Below, piece after piece: positions 45,331-57,100 of a stretch of DNA of 64,000 bases (the stretch's first letter is position 1; every line of letters begins with the position of its first letter). The DNA comes from Siderastrea siderea (taxonomy: Eukaryota; Cnidaria; Anthozoa; Scleractinia; Rhizangiidae). The translations under genes and the position numbers were made by a program. The notes below the pieces were generated by a model. That model did not search any database, was not told the origin of the DNA, and was given only the letters and a program-made list of their open reading frames with translations. Location: positions 39,939,569 through 40,003,568 of the forward strand of contig OZ034975.1 in assembly GCA_964030785.1 (NCBI GenBank), written 5' to 3'.

Positions 45331-45465
45331 AACCTGTGTGACATGCACAGGAAAGGCAGCAAGAAAAGGCTGAGAAAAGCCGTGCTAAAGACTGTTTGTG
45401 AGTATTATGGCGTGTGCAGATATGTATCCCATGCGAGGCACAAATCACAGCATCTTCTGCCGTAG
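45331..45465 (+). pseudogene. SAP-like C-terminal motif relic, copy 3
   Basis: The frame reads NLCDMHRKGSKKRLRKAVLK, then TVCEYYGVCRYVSHARHKSQ and a TAG at 45463. It is a paralogue of copy 1 at 40437-40591, in the same orientation on the other side of element E. This suggests either a duplicated exon or that E inserted next to one member of a tandem pair. Confidence 0.5.
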
Positions 45466-47167
45466 CGGAACCAGTCGAGGGAAGTGGCTGTCGAGGGAAG
45501 TTTTATCGAAAACTAGAGAAAGACACTCAGTCTGATTTGTGGGTTTTCATGTGTTTTATTTACCAAAAGGTAAAATGTTTCACTAAGAAGGGGAGTTTGA
45601 AGAGCCTTTTGAAGTGAAGAATTGAACTAATTTTGTGTGTTTACTAAGCTTCAGTCGCTTGTTCAACCTTTTCTACTACAACGCTAAATTTTAGCGTGCT
45701 CCCTTTGGTTGAAATCGATCACGTGACGCGATACTGTCTCTCCTCAGTGGCACCTATCAACGCATATTGGCAATTTTCGCTCAAACATTAGCGTTTGACG
45801 ATAAAAACAATGGAGGGATTCTGTCCCAGGCCCTATGTGTGATAGGTTCCCTGGGAAGTTTGATGTGCAAACTTCATATAAGCCCTCGAACTACGTTCTT
45901 GGCCTAATATTTGTTGTGAACATCAAATTTCCGAGCAACCTATCAGCAACAGAAGAACTCTATTGTTGAAATAGGCCACCAACATTGGGAGAACTTGCTT
46001 AGTAGTACGTGTCACCGGTTTGGATGTAAAAATATATATATATAATAACAAGTATATATGTAATAAAAGCTCTCTTTTTCCTTTTTTTGCCATACTTTTT
46101 CCTATCAAGTACAAGCGTTCGTCACCATAGTGTTGTTTTGCGACTGCACGCTATGCGGGCCTAAAATCTGGTTAATCGTTAACATAGGGAACCTCGGCCG
46201 CAATGTAGAAACATTTGACAACTCACGTGGAACACGGCTCGGCGATCTCGCTATGTGTTTTGCAAAAAGTTGCAGTTTCTAGCCAGGAAAAGCTCACTTA
46301 GGTAAGAGTTATTTCCTAAGCATTTCATGAATGGGTTTTTTACTTCGTTATTCATTCCGCATTCACGTTGTAAACAGACTTTGAATGTATATTAAATTCG
46401 GTGATAAACAGAGTAGGTCAATTTCATAACATACTTCTCTAAATTGGCCAACATCGCTCAATATTGGGAACAAAGGCCTCCAAATTCAAAATCCTAGTTT
46501 CCTCTATTTGAAAACATTCTAGAAAAACAAGCAAACTCGTATTCTGGCGAAGGAAAGTCACATTTTAAGAGCTGCTGTGTTGATTTCCGTTGACATGAAA
46601 GGTCAAAGGGTCGCTCATATCACTCAAGTAGTCTGTTTTCAAAGCGCTCTCAAAATTCGCCGTTTCATTTGTCCCAAAATGTTTTTCGGCCGATGTTTAG
46701 TTGAAGTGATTGTTCTTTCCCGGAGTATAGTCTCGTTGTGTAAAGCCATGTACCAGAGTGCTTTTTTGAGCCTTGAATTTAGCCTAAATTGGGTAGTCGC
46801 TAACGACCGTTGTTGGGTATAAATTTTAGAATTCCGTAAAAAATTCACGTTCACTTTTCATGAAACTTTGACACTACTAATAAACAGAGGAAATAACATC
46901 TTTTAACTCCCCGGGTTAATCTTTTTTAGGACGCTTTCAATATTTGAACAGGAGCTTCCGGAAAGTCACGGTTTTGGCGTTGATTTTGACTGCCGCGCAG
47001 GGCAAAATACGAAAATATTCACTAAAAAATAAATATAAATCTAAATGAACTGAAACTTATATTTTTAGAACTAGTTCACCAAAGCCTTTATTCTGGCAGA
47101 TTTTGAGAAAATCGGATTTTTCTATCTTGCATACCTTTAGTCGGTTCTTACAGCAAACCGCTCTTAA

Positions 47168-47824
47168 GGACGTTCGCGCGAAAAACTTCTACAATACAGA
47201 TTTTTTTCATACTTTGGTTACAGTCAGATAATGAGTTACCTATGTCAGAAATGGAAAAAAATTGGGGGGTCACCTACTTCGTTTTCGAAATAAAGCGCGT
47301 CAAAAACTACCCCAATTTTGACAAATCGGCCCTCGTAACTCGACATGGCCTCAGTGCTTGTTAGTTGAAAAATATTAAAAATGATTCGCTGTAGACCCAC
47401 TTTCTTAGTCAAATTTCACTTAAGTGGGTCTGTTAAGTAAATAATTTGAACCGGTGTCATCCTTTTAGTTAAATTCAACCTCTAAGATCGACTTTAACGA
47501 ACACCGTGCAGCTTCAATAATAGTAGAATTCGATGATGCGAGGGCAGAAAAGTTGAAAAAAATCAAACTTCTACAATACAGATTTTCTTTAAGTTTTCAC
47601 AAAACGTAGATTATCGACAAAGAAAGTGATCTATCAAAAGAAAATATGGGGTCACCGAACATTTAAGAGAGTTAAACCCGTGCACAGATATTAAAGTGCC
47701 CACTAGCGCTATATATCTCCACATTTCTTCAATAGCGCGCGCGCTTAATGCATGACGTGGATGACATCACGAAGTGAATTGCGTGCGCAGTAAGGATGCG
47801 CAGAAACAATTGGCGCGAACGTCC
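47168..47824. mobile_element. Element C: 657-bp MITE with TTAA flanks
   Basis: Ends GGACGTTCGCGC and GCGCGAACGTCC; TTAA at 47164-47167 (shared with B) and 47825-47828 (shared with the next terminus). The interior repeats cttctacaatacagatttt twice. Non-coding. Confidence 0.88.
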
Positions 47825-47869
47825 TTAAGAGGCTCTGACTGTAAATATCGAGAATCGGCGGACAAGCTC
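47825..47869. repeat. 45-bp solo terminus of element D
   Basis: TTAAGAGGCTCTGACTG and the following 28 bases are an exact direct copy of 48202-48246, the left terminus of D. It stands alone between element C and the outer palindrome. Confidence 0.85.
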
Positions 47870-50800
47870 ATCGCGACATCCGGTAATGACTGATACCAGA
47901 GCCCTACGATCCCACCGCTGACAGAACAGATCGTAGGCTCTGGGAACGAGAATGAAACCATCGTGTCCTGCAAATGCACTGCACATGAGCAATGAACTGG
48001 TTTCAGAATGCTTTAAAAACAGATAAAGCTCCAGTATCGTGCAGTTTGTAAGCAAAAAAGCAAGAGTTATAAATTGCAACAGGATGGGTAGCTTGAGTTG
48101 ATTTTGTTGAAAAAGGCTTTTTTTCCCACTTATTTTCCTTAAACTTTTGCATTGAGGGGTTTTGTGCGCTTGCAACAAAAGAGAAAATAAGTCTGAAGAT
48201 ATTAAGAGGCTCTGACTGTAAATATCGAGAATCGGCGGACAAGCTCAAAAAATCGAAAATCCTGATAACTTGCCAGAAGAACACTTTTGGGGAGCTATCT
48301 TCGAAAATATTACTTAAACCTTCTGGAATTCTATTGTTTTCGGGAAATTCGGAAAAACGGTTTTGCTTAATTTATTACGCAATAATCAGGCTTAAAATTA
48401 AACAAATTGAAAGCGCTTGCTTTTAAACAATTTGCAACGCCAGAAAACAATTTTAATTTTAAATGATAGCAATACTCTTCTACTTTCTGACAATAGGAAT
48501 TGCATGGAGTTTTGCTTTATTTCTGTGGCTTGGTGGTTCTTTGAAACAAAGCCATTTTGCGCACTTCGGAAAAAGGCAAAAATTGGTAAACTTTAGAGGC
48601 TTAAAATGGGTCTTGGTATGTCTAATATCGAATTGAAATAAACACTGTGATAACGTTTGGCCCTACTTCCATTATAATATGAAATAAAAAATCTTGGCAA
48701 TTCAGGCTCGCGCTGACAAAAACACAAAATCGCGAACCAGTGTTGCCAAAAAATTGAACAATGAAATGAATGAAATGAAAAGTAGTAGTTTGTGTGAGCT
48801 CAATTTAGAGGATTTTATTTACTGAAGACACACAAATAATGAACTAAAACATTCCTTCAATCTATTCTTGCATTGGTTTGGGCTTATACTATTTCTACGT
48901 AAAACTAAAGAGAAGGAGAAAAAGTTTTAAAAGTTCTACACAGCTGTTGCGTGACCTGAGTCACGTGAATAATTTTTGTCACCTACTTATGGCAGTTTTT
49001 AAGGAGGCTCGCAACAGTTTTTTTGGCCTTGGAGTGTACCTTTTGAAGCCAAAATTTCGCATAGAAGGTAAACTTCGATTTCCTTAATACTACACCACCT
49101 TTTCAACATATGATCAAAGATTAATTTCTCGCTGGTTTCCTAGCAACAGCTGTCACCATAGCAACGGTAATGGACAACCCCTTATTTTAAATAATGTCGG
49201 CTATCTCGAAAACTAGTCAGACACTTTATGACGAAACTTGAACTATTTGAACTACTCAACCTACACAACTTGTATGCGAAGTTAGGGAAAAATCTGTAAG
49301 AGTGTTTTCCTGTAAATCATGATTCATTTTTTACGGGCTGATTTTGATCATTCCTGCAATTTTCTCCAATATTTCAAGAAAGATAAAACTTAACACTTTC
49401 TCCTTTCAGTTGAAGGATCTTTTATGATATCAAAACATTCTTAATGTACATTGAGCTTCCTAGGTGGCTGCGATTTTAAGATATTTATATTTAAAAACTG
49501 CTAAAATGCAGCACAAATCAGCCAAAAAGTTCGTAATTGCATAAATAGAAATATTTCTTAATTGCCCTTACAGTTTTCTCTCTTAAACTGGTTGCCGTTA
49601 GAATAATAATTCTTTTTGATGTTCCAGTGAGTTTTAGGCTGAATAAACATTTCTGTTATTAGATAAGAAGGCTGAATCTCGGTCAAGTTTCAGTCGTTAG
49701 TTACTTTCAACGAGCAACAGTTTTATTTTGTTTTTCCTGGTCTATTTCACGGTTATTCACGTGCAATGAATACTTATACACGCTGCGCTTGTGTCCTCTC
49801 GTGCATTTATAATTCCTTCTTATAATAATAAAAAATTTTCGTCTTCTGAGCTTCTTCCTGGAGACTCTTTTCCATTATTCTTTAAATACTGACTGACGTT
49901 TTAGCATTTTTAATTACGGATTTAATTACACTGGGGCCGAAAAATGAAGAGAAACAAGCTCAGATAACGAATATTATATATTTTTTATTATGAGAAGGAA
50001 TTATAAGCGCACGAGAGGACACAAGCGCAGCGTGTATAAATATTAATTGCACGTGAATAACCGTGAAATAGACCAGGAAAAACAAAATAAAACTGTTGCT
50101 CGTTGAAAGTTAATGACGACTGAAACTTGATCGAGATTCAGCCTTCTTATCTAATAACAGAAATGTTTATTCAGCCTAAAACTCACTGGAACATCTAAAA
50201 GAATTATTATTCTAACGGCAATCAATTTAAGAGAAAAATCTGTAAGGGCAGTTTAGAAATATTTCTATTTATGGAAATTACGAACTTTTTGGCTGATTTG
50301 TGCTGCATTTTAGCAGTTTTTAAATATAAATATCTTAAAATCGCAGCTACCTAGAAGGCTCATTGTACATTAAGAGTGTTTTGATATCATAAAAGATCCT
50401 TCAACTGAAAAGAGAAAGTGTTAAGTTTCATCGTTCTTGAAATATTGGAGAAAATTGCAGGAATGACCATTTCAGCCCGTAAAAAATGAATCATGATTTA
50501 CATGAAAACGCTCTTACAGATTTTTCCCTAATTTCGCATACAAGTTGTGTAGGTTGAGTAGTTCAAATAGTTCAAGTTTCGTCACAAAGTGTCTGACTAG
50601 TTTTCGAGATATTCGACATTGTTTAAAATAAGGGGTTGTCCATTACCGTTGCTATGGTGACAGCTGTTGCTAGGAAACCAGCGAGAAAATAATCTTTGAT
50701 CATATGTTGAAAAGGTGGTGTAGTATCAAGGAAATCGAAGTTTACCTTCTATGCGAAATTTTGACTTCAAAAGATACACCCCAAGGCCCAAAAAACTGTT

Positions 50801-52691
50801 GCGAGCCTCCTTAAATGCGGTCTCTTACATTGGCCGCTGTTTTATGCATGGCTGGTTCTCCAGCGAATACCGTACGGATCCCTGTGTTTGGGGCATACTG
50901 TCATGTGCAGCTGATATTCCACTGGGACGAAAATTGCGACAGGCAAGTCTAGAATTAGTTTCGTTTACATAAGACACCTTTCTCTTCGAGAGAAGAAAAC
51001 TGCAAAATATAGTATGTTGTTGTGTACGTGACGCGATCGCTCTTTTCAAACGGCTACTAAGATTTTGGGCGACTTTTTGAAATGACACTATTTTGGCCAG
51101 GAGCAAAAGTGCATCATTATTATTATGATTTATACGCATTTGCCCGGCGCATTTGTCAAAAATTGTGCTGTTCCTATCGATATTATTACACTTGTATAAC
51201 ATGTTTAAAAATACGCAAACCACGGACGTTCTGGCAGCGGGATCGGTATTTACGACTTCTAAATGCTGCTGTACATCTAAGAGATATTAATACACAGCTT
51301 GTTTGGTTTTACTTGGCAAGATCGCTGAGAACTCTTTCACGGTTTTAGAGGATAAGATTTTCATTGAAGAATATTTTCACGTTTGCATGAACGTGCTGTG
51401 ATCGGTTGCGTGACTCGATTATTTTGAGTGATACTTTTGTGTTCCTTGCTTCACACAGCCAAACTGAGCTCTCAATTTATACGCGTACGTCAACTTAAAT
51501 GATTTGTAAAAGGAACCGTTTGGATTTTCGAGAACATTAGTTTTTTCCCCCCAAAAAACTGCAAATAACAAAGAAAGGCCATTGGTGCTGCAGAGTATCG
51601 ACATCTGACAAAAAATGATAACCCACTGCACTCTAGTTTCACCAACAATTTTCCAAATTTGTTCGTAGTTCTTCAGAAAGACAAATGAAGATATCAGTGA
51701 ATGCATCATCTAGTAGAAAGACCATCCGAAAATAGTTACAGTAAACGATTTGTCATATTTCAAGTCGTCCTTCCATTACAGTTTTTTTTCTATTATCCAA
51801 ATTATGCACATTTTGGTAACACTGGCTCGCGAATTTGTTTTTTTGTCAGCGCGAGCCTGAATTGCCCAGATTTTTTATTTCATATTATAATAGAAGTAGG
51901 GCCAAACTTTATCACAGTGTTTATTTCAATTCGATATTAAACATACCAAGACCCATTTTAAGCCTCTAAAGTTTACCAATTTTTGCCTTTTTCCGAAGTG
52001 CGCAAAATGGCTTTGTTTCAAAGAACCACCAAACCACAGAAATAAAGCAAAACTCCATGCAATTCCTATTGTCAGAAAGTAGAAGAGTATTGCTATCATT
52101 TAAAATTAAAATTGTTTTCTGGCGTTGCAAATTGTTTAAAAGCAAGCGCTTTCAATTTGTTTAATTTTAAGCCTGATTATTGCGTAATAAATTAAGCAAA
52201 ACCGTTTTTCCGAATTTCCCGAAAACAATAGAATTCCAGAAGGTTTAAGTAATATTTTCGAAGATAGCTCCCCAAAAGTGTTCTTCTGGCAAGTTATCAG
52301 GATTTTCGATTTTTTGAGCTTGTCCGCCGATTCTCGATATTTACAGTCAGAGCCTCTTAATATCTTCAGACTTATTTTCTCTTTTGTTGCAAGCGCACAA
52401 AACCCCTCAATGCAAAAGTTTAAGGAAAATAAGTGGGAAAAAAAGCCTTTTTCAACAAAATCAACTCAAGCTACCCATCCTGTTGCAATTTATAACTCTT
52501 GCTTTTTTGCTTACAAACTGCACGATACTGGAGCTTTATCTGTTTTTAAAGCATTCTGAAACCAGTTCATTGCTCATGTGCAGTGCATTTGCAGGACACG
52601 ATGGTTTCATTCTCGTTCCCAGAGCCTACGATCTGTTCTGTCAGCGGTGGGATCGTAGGGCTCTGGTATCAGTCATTACCGGATGTCGCGA
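47870..52691. repeat. 4.8-kb imperfect palindrome (D) with inner TTAA-flanked boundaries
   Basis: TCGCGACATCCGG at 47870 is mirrored at 52679-52691, and arms pair inward to a centre near 49905. Inner ends GAGGCTCTGACTG (48206) and CAGTCAGAGCCTC (52356) are each bordered by TTAA (48202-48205, 52357-52360), so a 4151-bp element may sit inside a larger palindrome. The right arm holds about 1 kb (50820-51830) that replaces about 0.29 kb in the left. Mirrored open frames (47825-48178 minus, 52384-52710 plus) are consequences of the symmetry. Confidence 0.85.
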
Positions 52692-52990
52692 ATTTCACGA
52701 CATCCGGTAGCGCATGTCCAATTCGTTAAGGTGCTATTGCGCCTGCTCTGTTCTCGTCTGTGGAGCTCTGGTCATGACAACAACTGAGAAATTTGAATTC
52801 CTATCCATCGAGTCTAGTCGTGGTACGTGGTGCTTTATGGATCGACTAAAAGCTGTTCGGGACCCTCTTAATCTCCTGCAATTAGCTGAAAACCTGCTTT
52901 AAAAGGAACAAACTTAAGAAGCTGCCTTTCGTGCCGTAGTTGTTCATAAGAACGGTTGTCACGGGTTTTGGATTTGTATCTTGCCTGATT
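52692..52990. other. Spacer next to palindrome D
   Basis: It begins with a 29-bp stem (ccggatgtcgcgaatttcac, then gacatccgg at 52679-52707). Otherwise nothing recognised. Confidence 0.35.
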
Positions 52991-52996
52991 AGTATA

Positions 52997-53160
52997 TGTA
53001 ATCGCATGAGGCCGAGTAGAATTAAGGATAAATTTTCACGCGTATTTTCAAAGTTGTCACAAAATTGCCCGAGTCGCGTAGCGACGAGGGCAATTTGTGA
53101 AAACTTTGAAAATACAAGTGAAAATTTATCCTTAATTCTAAGAGGGCTCAATGCGATTAC
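52997..53160. repeat. 164-bp hairpin element
   Basis: taatcgcatgaggccgagta, then gaattaaggataaattttcac, is mirrored by gtgaaaatttatccttaattc and the following bases. Central loop gagtcgcgtagcgacgag. MITE-like. Confidence 0.85.
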
Positions 53161-53164
53161 TTGT

Positions 53165-53824
53165 TTATAACACAGAGGGCAAAATTTTCTGAAAACTTTT
53201 CATTGCACATCGAAACACAATCCGCCGCCGGCACTCAGAATAAACAATTCTCCACACAAGCAGTTTATTAAACTGCTACTCAGCGTCCAGAACAAAAACA
53301 AGGGTCTTTTATGCATATGTTCATCTTTTGAGATAATTACAATTCTAGTTCATTGACAAACTCACACTCAAAACTCAAACTAAGTAAGCTTAAATTTATT
53401 TAAGCTTACCTGAGTTGCAAAGCAACCTATCCCTCGCTGAATTAACCAAGGTTTTTGGTAGTTTTAGAACAAATAACAATTTGCTGTTTCCCGTAAAACG
53501 TTCAGGTTCACCTTCTGGAATTTCTCTTCGAACTATCACCCGATTTCCATAACATTTTTGTCAACCAACTCGCTTAAATTTAAACTCTGAAACTATATTC
53601 TTGTGTTGAACAACTCAAAATCCAATTCAAAATCTGCTTTTCGTTTCAAGACGCTTACAAAATGCAAATGGCGCGCTCTCGCGCTTAGCCAATCAAATGC
53701 GAGTATTTTTGGCGCTTGGCCAATCAGGAATTAGTAATTTTGCCCTCGTCCGAAAGAAAATTAAGAAAAAATGCCCCCTGTCTCAACCAATCAGCAATCA
53801 GTAGTTTTGCCCTCTATGTTATAA
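53165..53824. mobile_element. 660-bp inverted-end element with TTATAACA(C/T)AGAGGGCAAAA
   Basis: The left end ttataacacagagggcaaaa and right end ttttgccctctatgttataa are inverted. The right part has four ccaatca motifs near the end. Non-coding. Confidence 0.65.
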
Positions 53825-54459
53825 AAGGTATAATATTATTGCATTTGCGTTATATTGAATTGTACAGTTATTTTATTACATTCGTCTGGTTTCTGTTGTA
53901 TGAGAATGTCAACTGTGTACTTATCGTTTCGCCACCCCTAAAACGCTATACTGTATTACGTTTTACCCCATCGAAAATTTCCAGAAGCATCTGGCGCCCA
54001 AGTTTTTATACATCGACATCAAGAGGTCATTACAAAAGTTGATGAGACAGTTACATGTAATTTTATTTGTGGACAAGCTGAAGTTTTGTAGAAAACGCTG
54101 TAGCGAGGAAAGAATCGCTGGCATTTAGCGACAATCTCAACACTTTGAATTCAAAATTTGGTCGCTTAATCTGCCCTAAGCCGCATTCTTTGCGTGGAAA
54201 TTGATCTAGTCAATGTATTAATTAATGCCCTGATTAATTCAACCGGAAATAAAACGTTATGCATGGAAGCCAAAAAATTTTTACGTTATTGCGCATACAG
54301 TTTGAATCGGCCAATCAAAAAAAATAAATTTTTGGCCGTTACCAGAGCTACAAGAGACGTAATTTAAAAAAAGCCGCGTAGCTCTGGGGACGAGAATGCG
54401 ATGGTTTTGACTGCCGCTCGTACTGCGAGTGCAGCTGCCTTATGCTAGGTTAAGCGACG
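53825..54459. other. AT-rich spacer
   Basis: No exon or repeat recognised by eye. A plus-strand open frame (53716-54042) crosses the boundary and shows no domain. Confidence 0.3.
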
Positions 54460-55264
54460 TTGAAAAAAGTAAATATCACATGTAAAAAGATCGATAATGT
54501 CACGTTCGCTAATATATTGTTGCACCATACACTATGTGTATTGGCCCATTTGTAGTATTGATTGACGCAGAAATCCAGATAAAAAATTACATCCGGCGTA
54601 ACTTTTCAAATTGTACCTGTTTAACTCCTATGTAAAATGTGATTTCAACAAGCAGATTTTCGCAACTGGGGAAAGTTCTCAAAATGTCGTTTTGACTGAC
54701 CACTTTTTTGCATTAAAACTCTGTCAAACTCTGAATATTTTGCCTAATTATTATTGATCGCACCTAATTTGTATATTGTTCTGTCTAAGGATTTTCTTTG
54801 AAAGGCGAATTAATTTTCCAGTCTTTGAATCAAGATTTAACATCATTAAATATGGCGTACTTCTGTTACCATCAGCTTGAAAGAAGAATAGTCAAAATTA
54901 TTGTTTCATTTTCTTTACCATTCGGGAAGCTCTTGCATCTCTTTGTTAATATGTTTTCGAGTTTAGAAGTTTTCTGATTCAAAATGAATGTAAGCCCACC
55001 TGAATTTTCTATTCAGGTTTAATTAGGACGCTAAGAGATGGCTGAAAACGCAATCATTTATCATCTGGCTAACAAAATTATCTTCGTTGGTGGAACATAC
55101 GGTTCAGGTTGTAACTCACTTCAAACAAACCCCTAATTACTGGCTAGAGTTAAACACAATCCTTGAGCTCATAAGAGCACTGGTATCTGTAAGGCCCTTT
55201 CAACTCCCCAGTGACTGCATGCTTTCTTTTTTTTAATCAACGTATAAAAAGTAAATGTACTTAC

Positions 55265-55411
55265 GCACCGTCAATATTATCCTTGCAGTGTTCATGGACA
55301 TCTTTTGCGTTGCTTGCATGTCCTCGACGCACCTCACAGGCAGAACAAACTACCAAATACACAATTTCACTTAATTTGTACGTAAACGTAAGTCTTTCTT
55401 CAGTTACGAGT
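55265..55411 (-). pseudogene. Exon-like open segment in the duplicated repeat
   Basis: The minus-strand frame reads LTFTYKLSEIVYLVVCSACE, then VRRGHASNAKDVHEHCKDNI, to a consensus donor (gtaagtac) at 55264. The same segment in copy 2 (63551-63664) keeps the donor and much of the peptide but has TGA after CEVR. A hydrophobic patch and three cysteines would suit a secreted protein. It could be a real exon of an unknown gene, or repeat sequence with a chance donor. Confidence 0.35.
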
Positions 55412-55524
55412 TCCTGTTAATCTGTTAATCAGCGTTCATCTCATTTCCAAATTATCATAATCATCGCGTTATGTAAGTACACCTGCAAATTTAGATGGAA
55501 ACCCGACAGCTCGCATTTATTTAA

Positions 55525-56721
55525 CCCTCGGTCTCCAAGACGAATCATTCATATCCAGAAATCGCGGACATTAGAGCCCGCGCCTTTTCGGGCGTCCTAC
55601 ATAGACAGCTCTTTTAAATGATGCATACCGCTGATCGAAGCGGTATAGTTTGGGCTCATATTTCATGATGGTGCACGATGCAATAAGTCGCCTTACAAAA
55701 CGATGTTTTGGCCCATATAAAAACCACTGACCAAACTAAGTCGCTTAACATTCGAATGTACTGAAATTTAGCTTTCGAAGGATGGCTTTTGTAGCGTATT
55801 TGAAGCCGGTTCGGCCGAAATATCGCAGTTCCAAGAAAGCGGATTTTTGGACTTTAGCGTGGACTTTCAAATGTATGGTCCAATGCTATTTTTTCGTGGT
55901 TTTCAAGTGCAAAAAGTAAACATCAAAATCAATCGGATGGAGCTGAAAATCGTTAGGTTAGTTTGTTCCATGTATAGTTTTAGTGAATCCACTTGCACAT
56001 TTTTTCGATCCCATTATGTTTACCCGTAATCGCTGTTTATAAACTATGAGTTTTCGGTTTTTCGATGAAATCCCCCTCCACGCCTTATATTTTTTGGCCG
56101 CTAAACTGCTCACAGAAAACCGTAAAAAGTAAACATAAAATTCGAAGTATCCACCTTATTTTTTGTACTATATCTTTCTTGATAGACCAGTTTACCATGA
56201 ACCGGTTGCACATTTATACTTTAACAAATTGATCAAGAGATATTTCTCGAAATTTTTTAATCTCCATACATTTCTTTGTTGTTGTTGCGTTCCCTTCGAT
56301 GGTCAATTTACCGCAGGATTTGTTGACCGTGGGCTCAAATGTCTGCGATTTCTGGATATGATCTAGAACTGCCGTTCTCAGTAGCTGTGGGCATATCCCT
56401 AAGACACGTTTTCACATACGTTTGGTGAGAATTGGTTGCTATGGTTACGAGGTATGACGTCGTAAGTAGCAGTTGGTAAAGCCATTTTTGAGGAAAATCC
56501 GTTTTTTAACCGTTTTTAGGTAAAAAATGCAAAAAAAAATGCCAACAAAAGGCAGCAAAATGTTTAATTTTGTCATATTCTCACGTTGTACATGTTCAGC
56601 ATAAAAAATTTCCAGTTTTTAACGGTTTTTGACAATTTCTAATTTTTGGTAAAATCTATTTAATTACACGACCCCACAAGCATTATGCTTTAAATTTTTT
56701 ATTGTGTTTAAATAAAGGATG

Positions 56722-56758
<37 letters not shown>

Positions 56759-56981
56759 CCAAGATGGCGCCAAATATGGCGGCCATGTGTAATGACGTCA
56801 CAGGCCCCCCAGCAGTGCGGCAACCCATAATATGTACCTCATCTTGTAGAGCACATCACAGGCTTTCTATTAAAGGTGGAATCTTTTTCAAAATATTGTA
56901 ACATAACGAAAACCCAAGGGGGTCCATCAACCCCCCCCTTGTATTACGGTGGGGGTGTGACTTATCTTGTACTTCCGAGGG
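55525..56981. mobile_element. Element H: 1.46-kb insertion with TTAA flanks
   Basis: CCCTCGG at 55525 and CCGAGGG ending at 56981 with TTAA outside (55521-55524 and 56982-56985). The paralogous segment at about 63795 has no insertion. The interior includes (GAT)n at 56723-56758 and an aagatggcgccaaatatggc box. No transposase. Confidence 0.8.
56723..56758. repeat. (GAT)n microsatellite
   Basis: About twelve GAT units after a ttaaataaagga motif, inside element H. Confidence 0.92.
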
Positions 56982-57100
56982 TTAAGTTTCAAATAACTGA
57001 AAGTGTGTTAGTTAGACTTGTGCCACAGTTATTTTAATTTTCCCTTTTCAAGGTCACTGGAGATATTTTTTGCCGTCAACTGAACACGAGGAACGCTAAT

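Larger units (their letters stand above)
35977..47163. mobile_element. Element B: 11.2-kb inverted-repeat element with TTAA flanks
   Basis: Left end GAGCGGTTTGCTGTAAGAAC at 35977; right end is the exact complement up to 47163. TTAA at 35973-35976 (shared with element A) and 47164-47167 (shared with element C). Arms run 35977 to about 37555 (with a nested 369-bp insertion) and about 45955-47163, each near 1205 bp of homologous sequence. Mirrored 81-codon frames sit in the arms (36319-36564 minus, 46577-46822 plus). The 8.4-kb interior contains element E, hairpins and gene relics. No transposase recognised. Confidence 0.85.
54460..57100. repeat. Paralogous segment, copy 1 (interrupted by element H)
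   Basis: Collinear with 62440-63940 through several long matches: gtgatttcaacaagcagattttcgcaactg, gcatctctttgttaa, ctattcaggtttaattaggacgcta, cctcacaggcagaacaaa, tgccgtcaactgaaca. Copy 1 has a 1.46-kb TTAA element at 55525-56981 that copy 2 lacks; copy 2 has about 0.4 kb (62740-63150) absent here. Confidence 0.82.

Noticed and set aside
27848..52691. Assembly error producing all the large inverted repeats
   Set aside because: Arms differ by many substitutions, hold arm-specific insertions with their own flanking duplications, and end at TTAA with distinct termini. Not fully excluded without reads.
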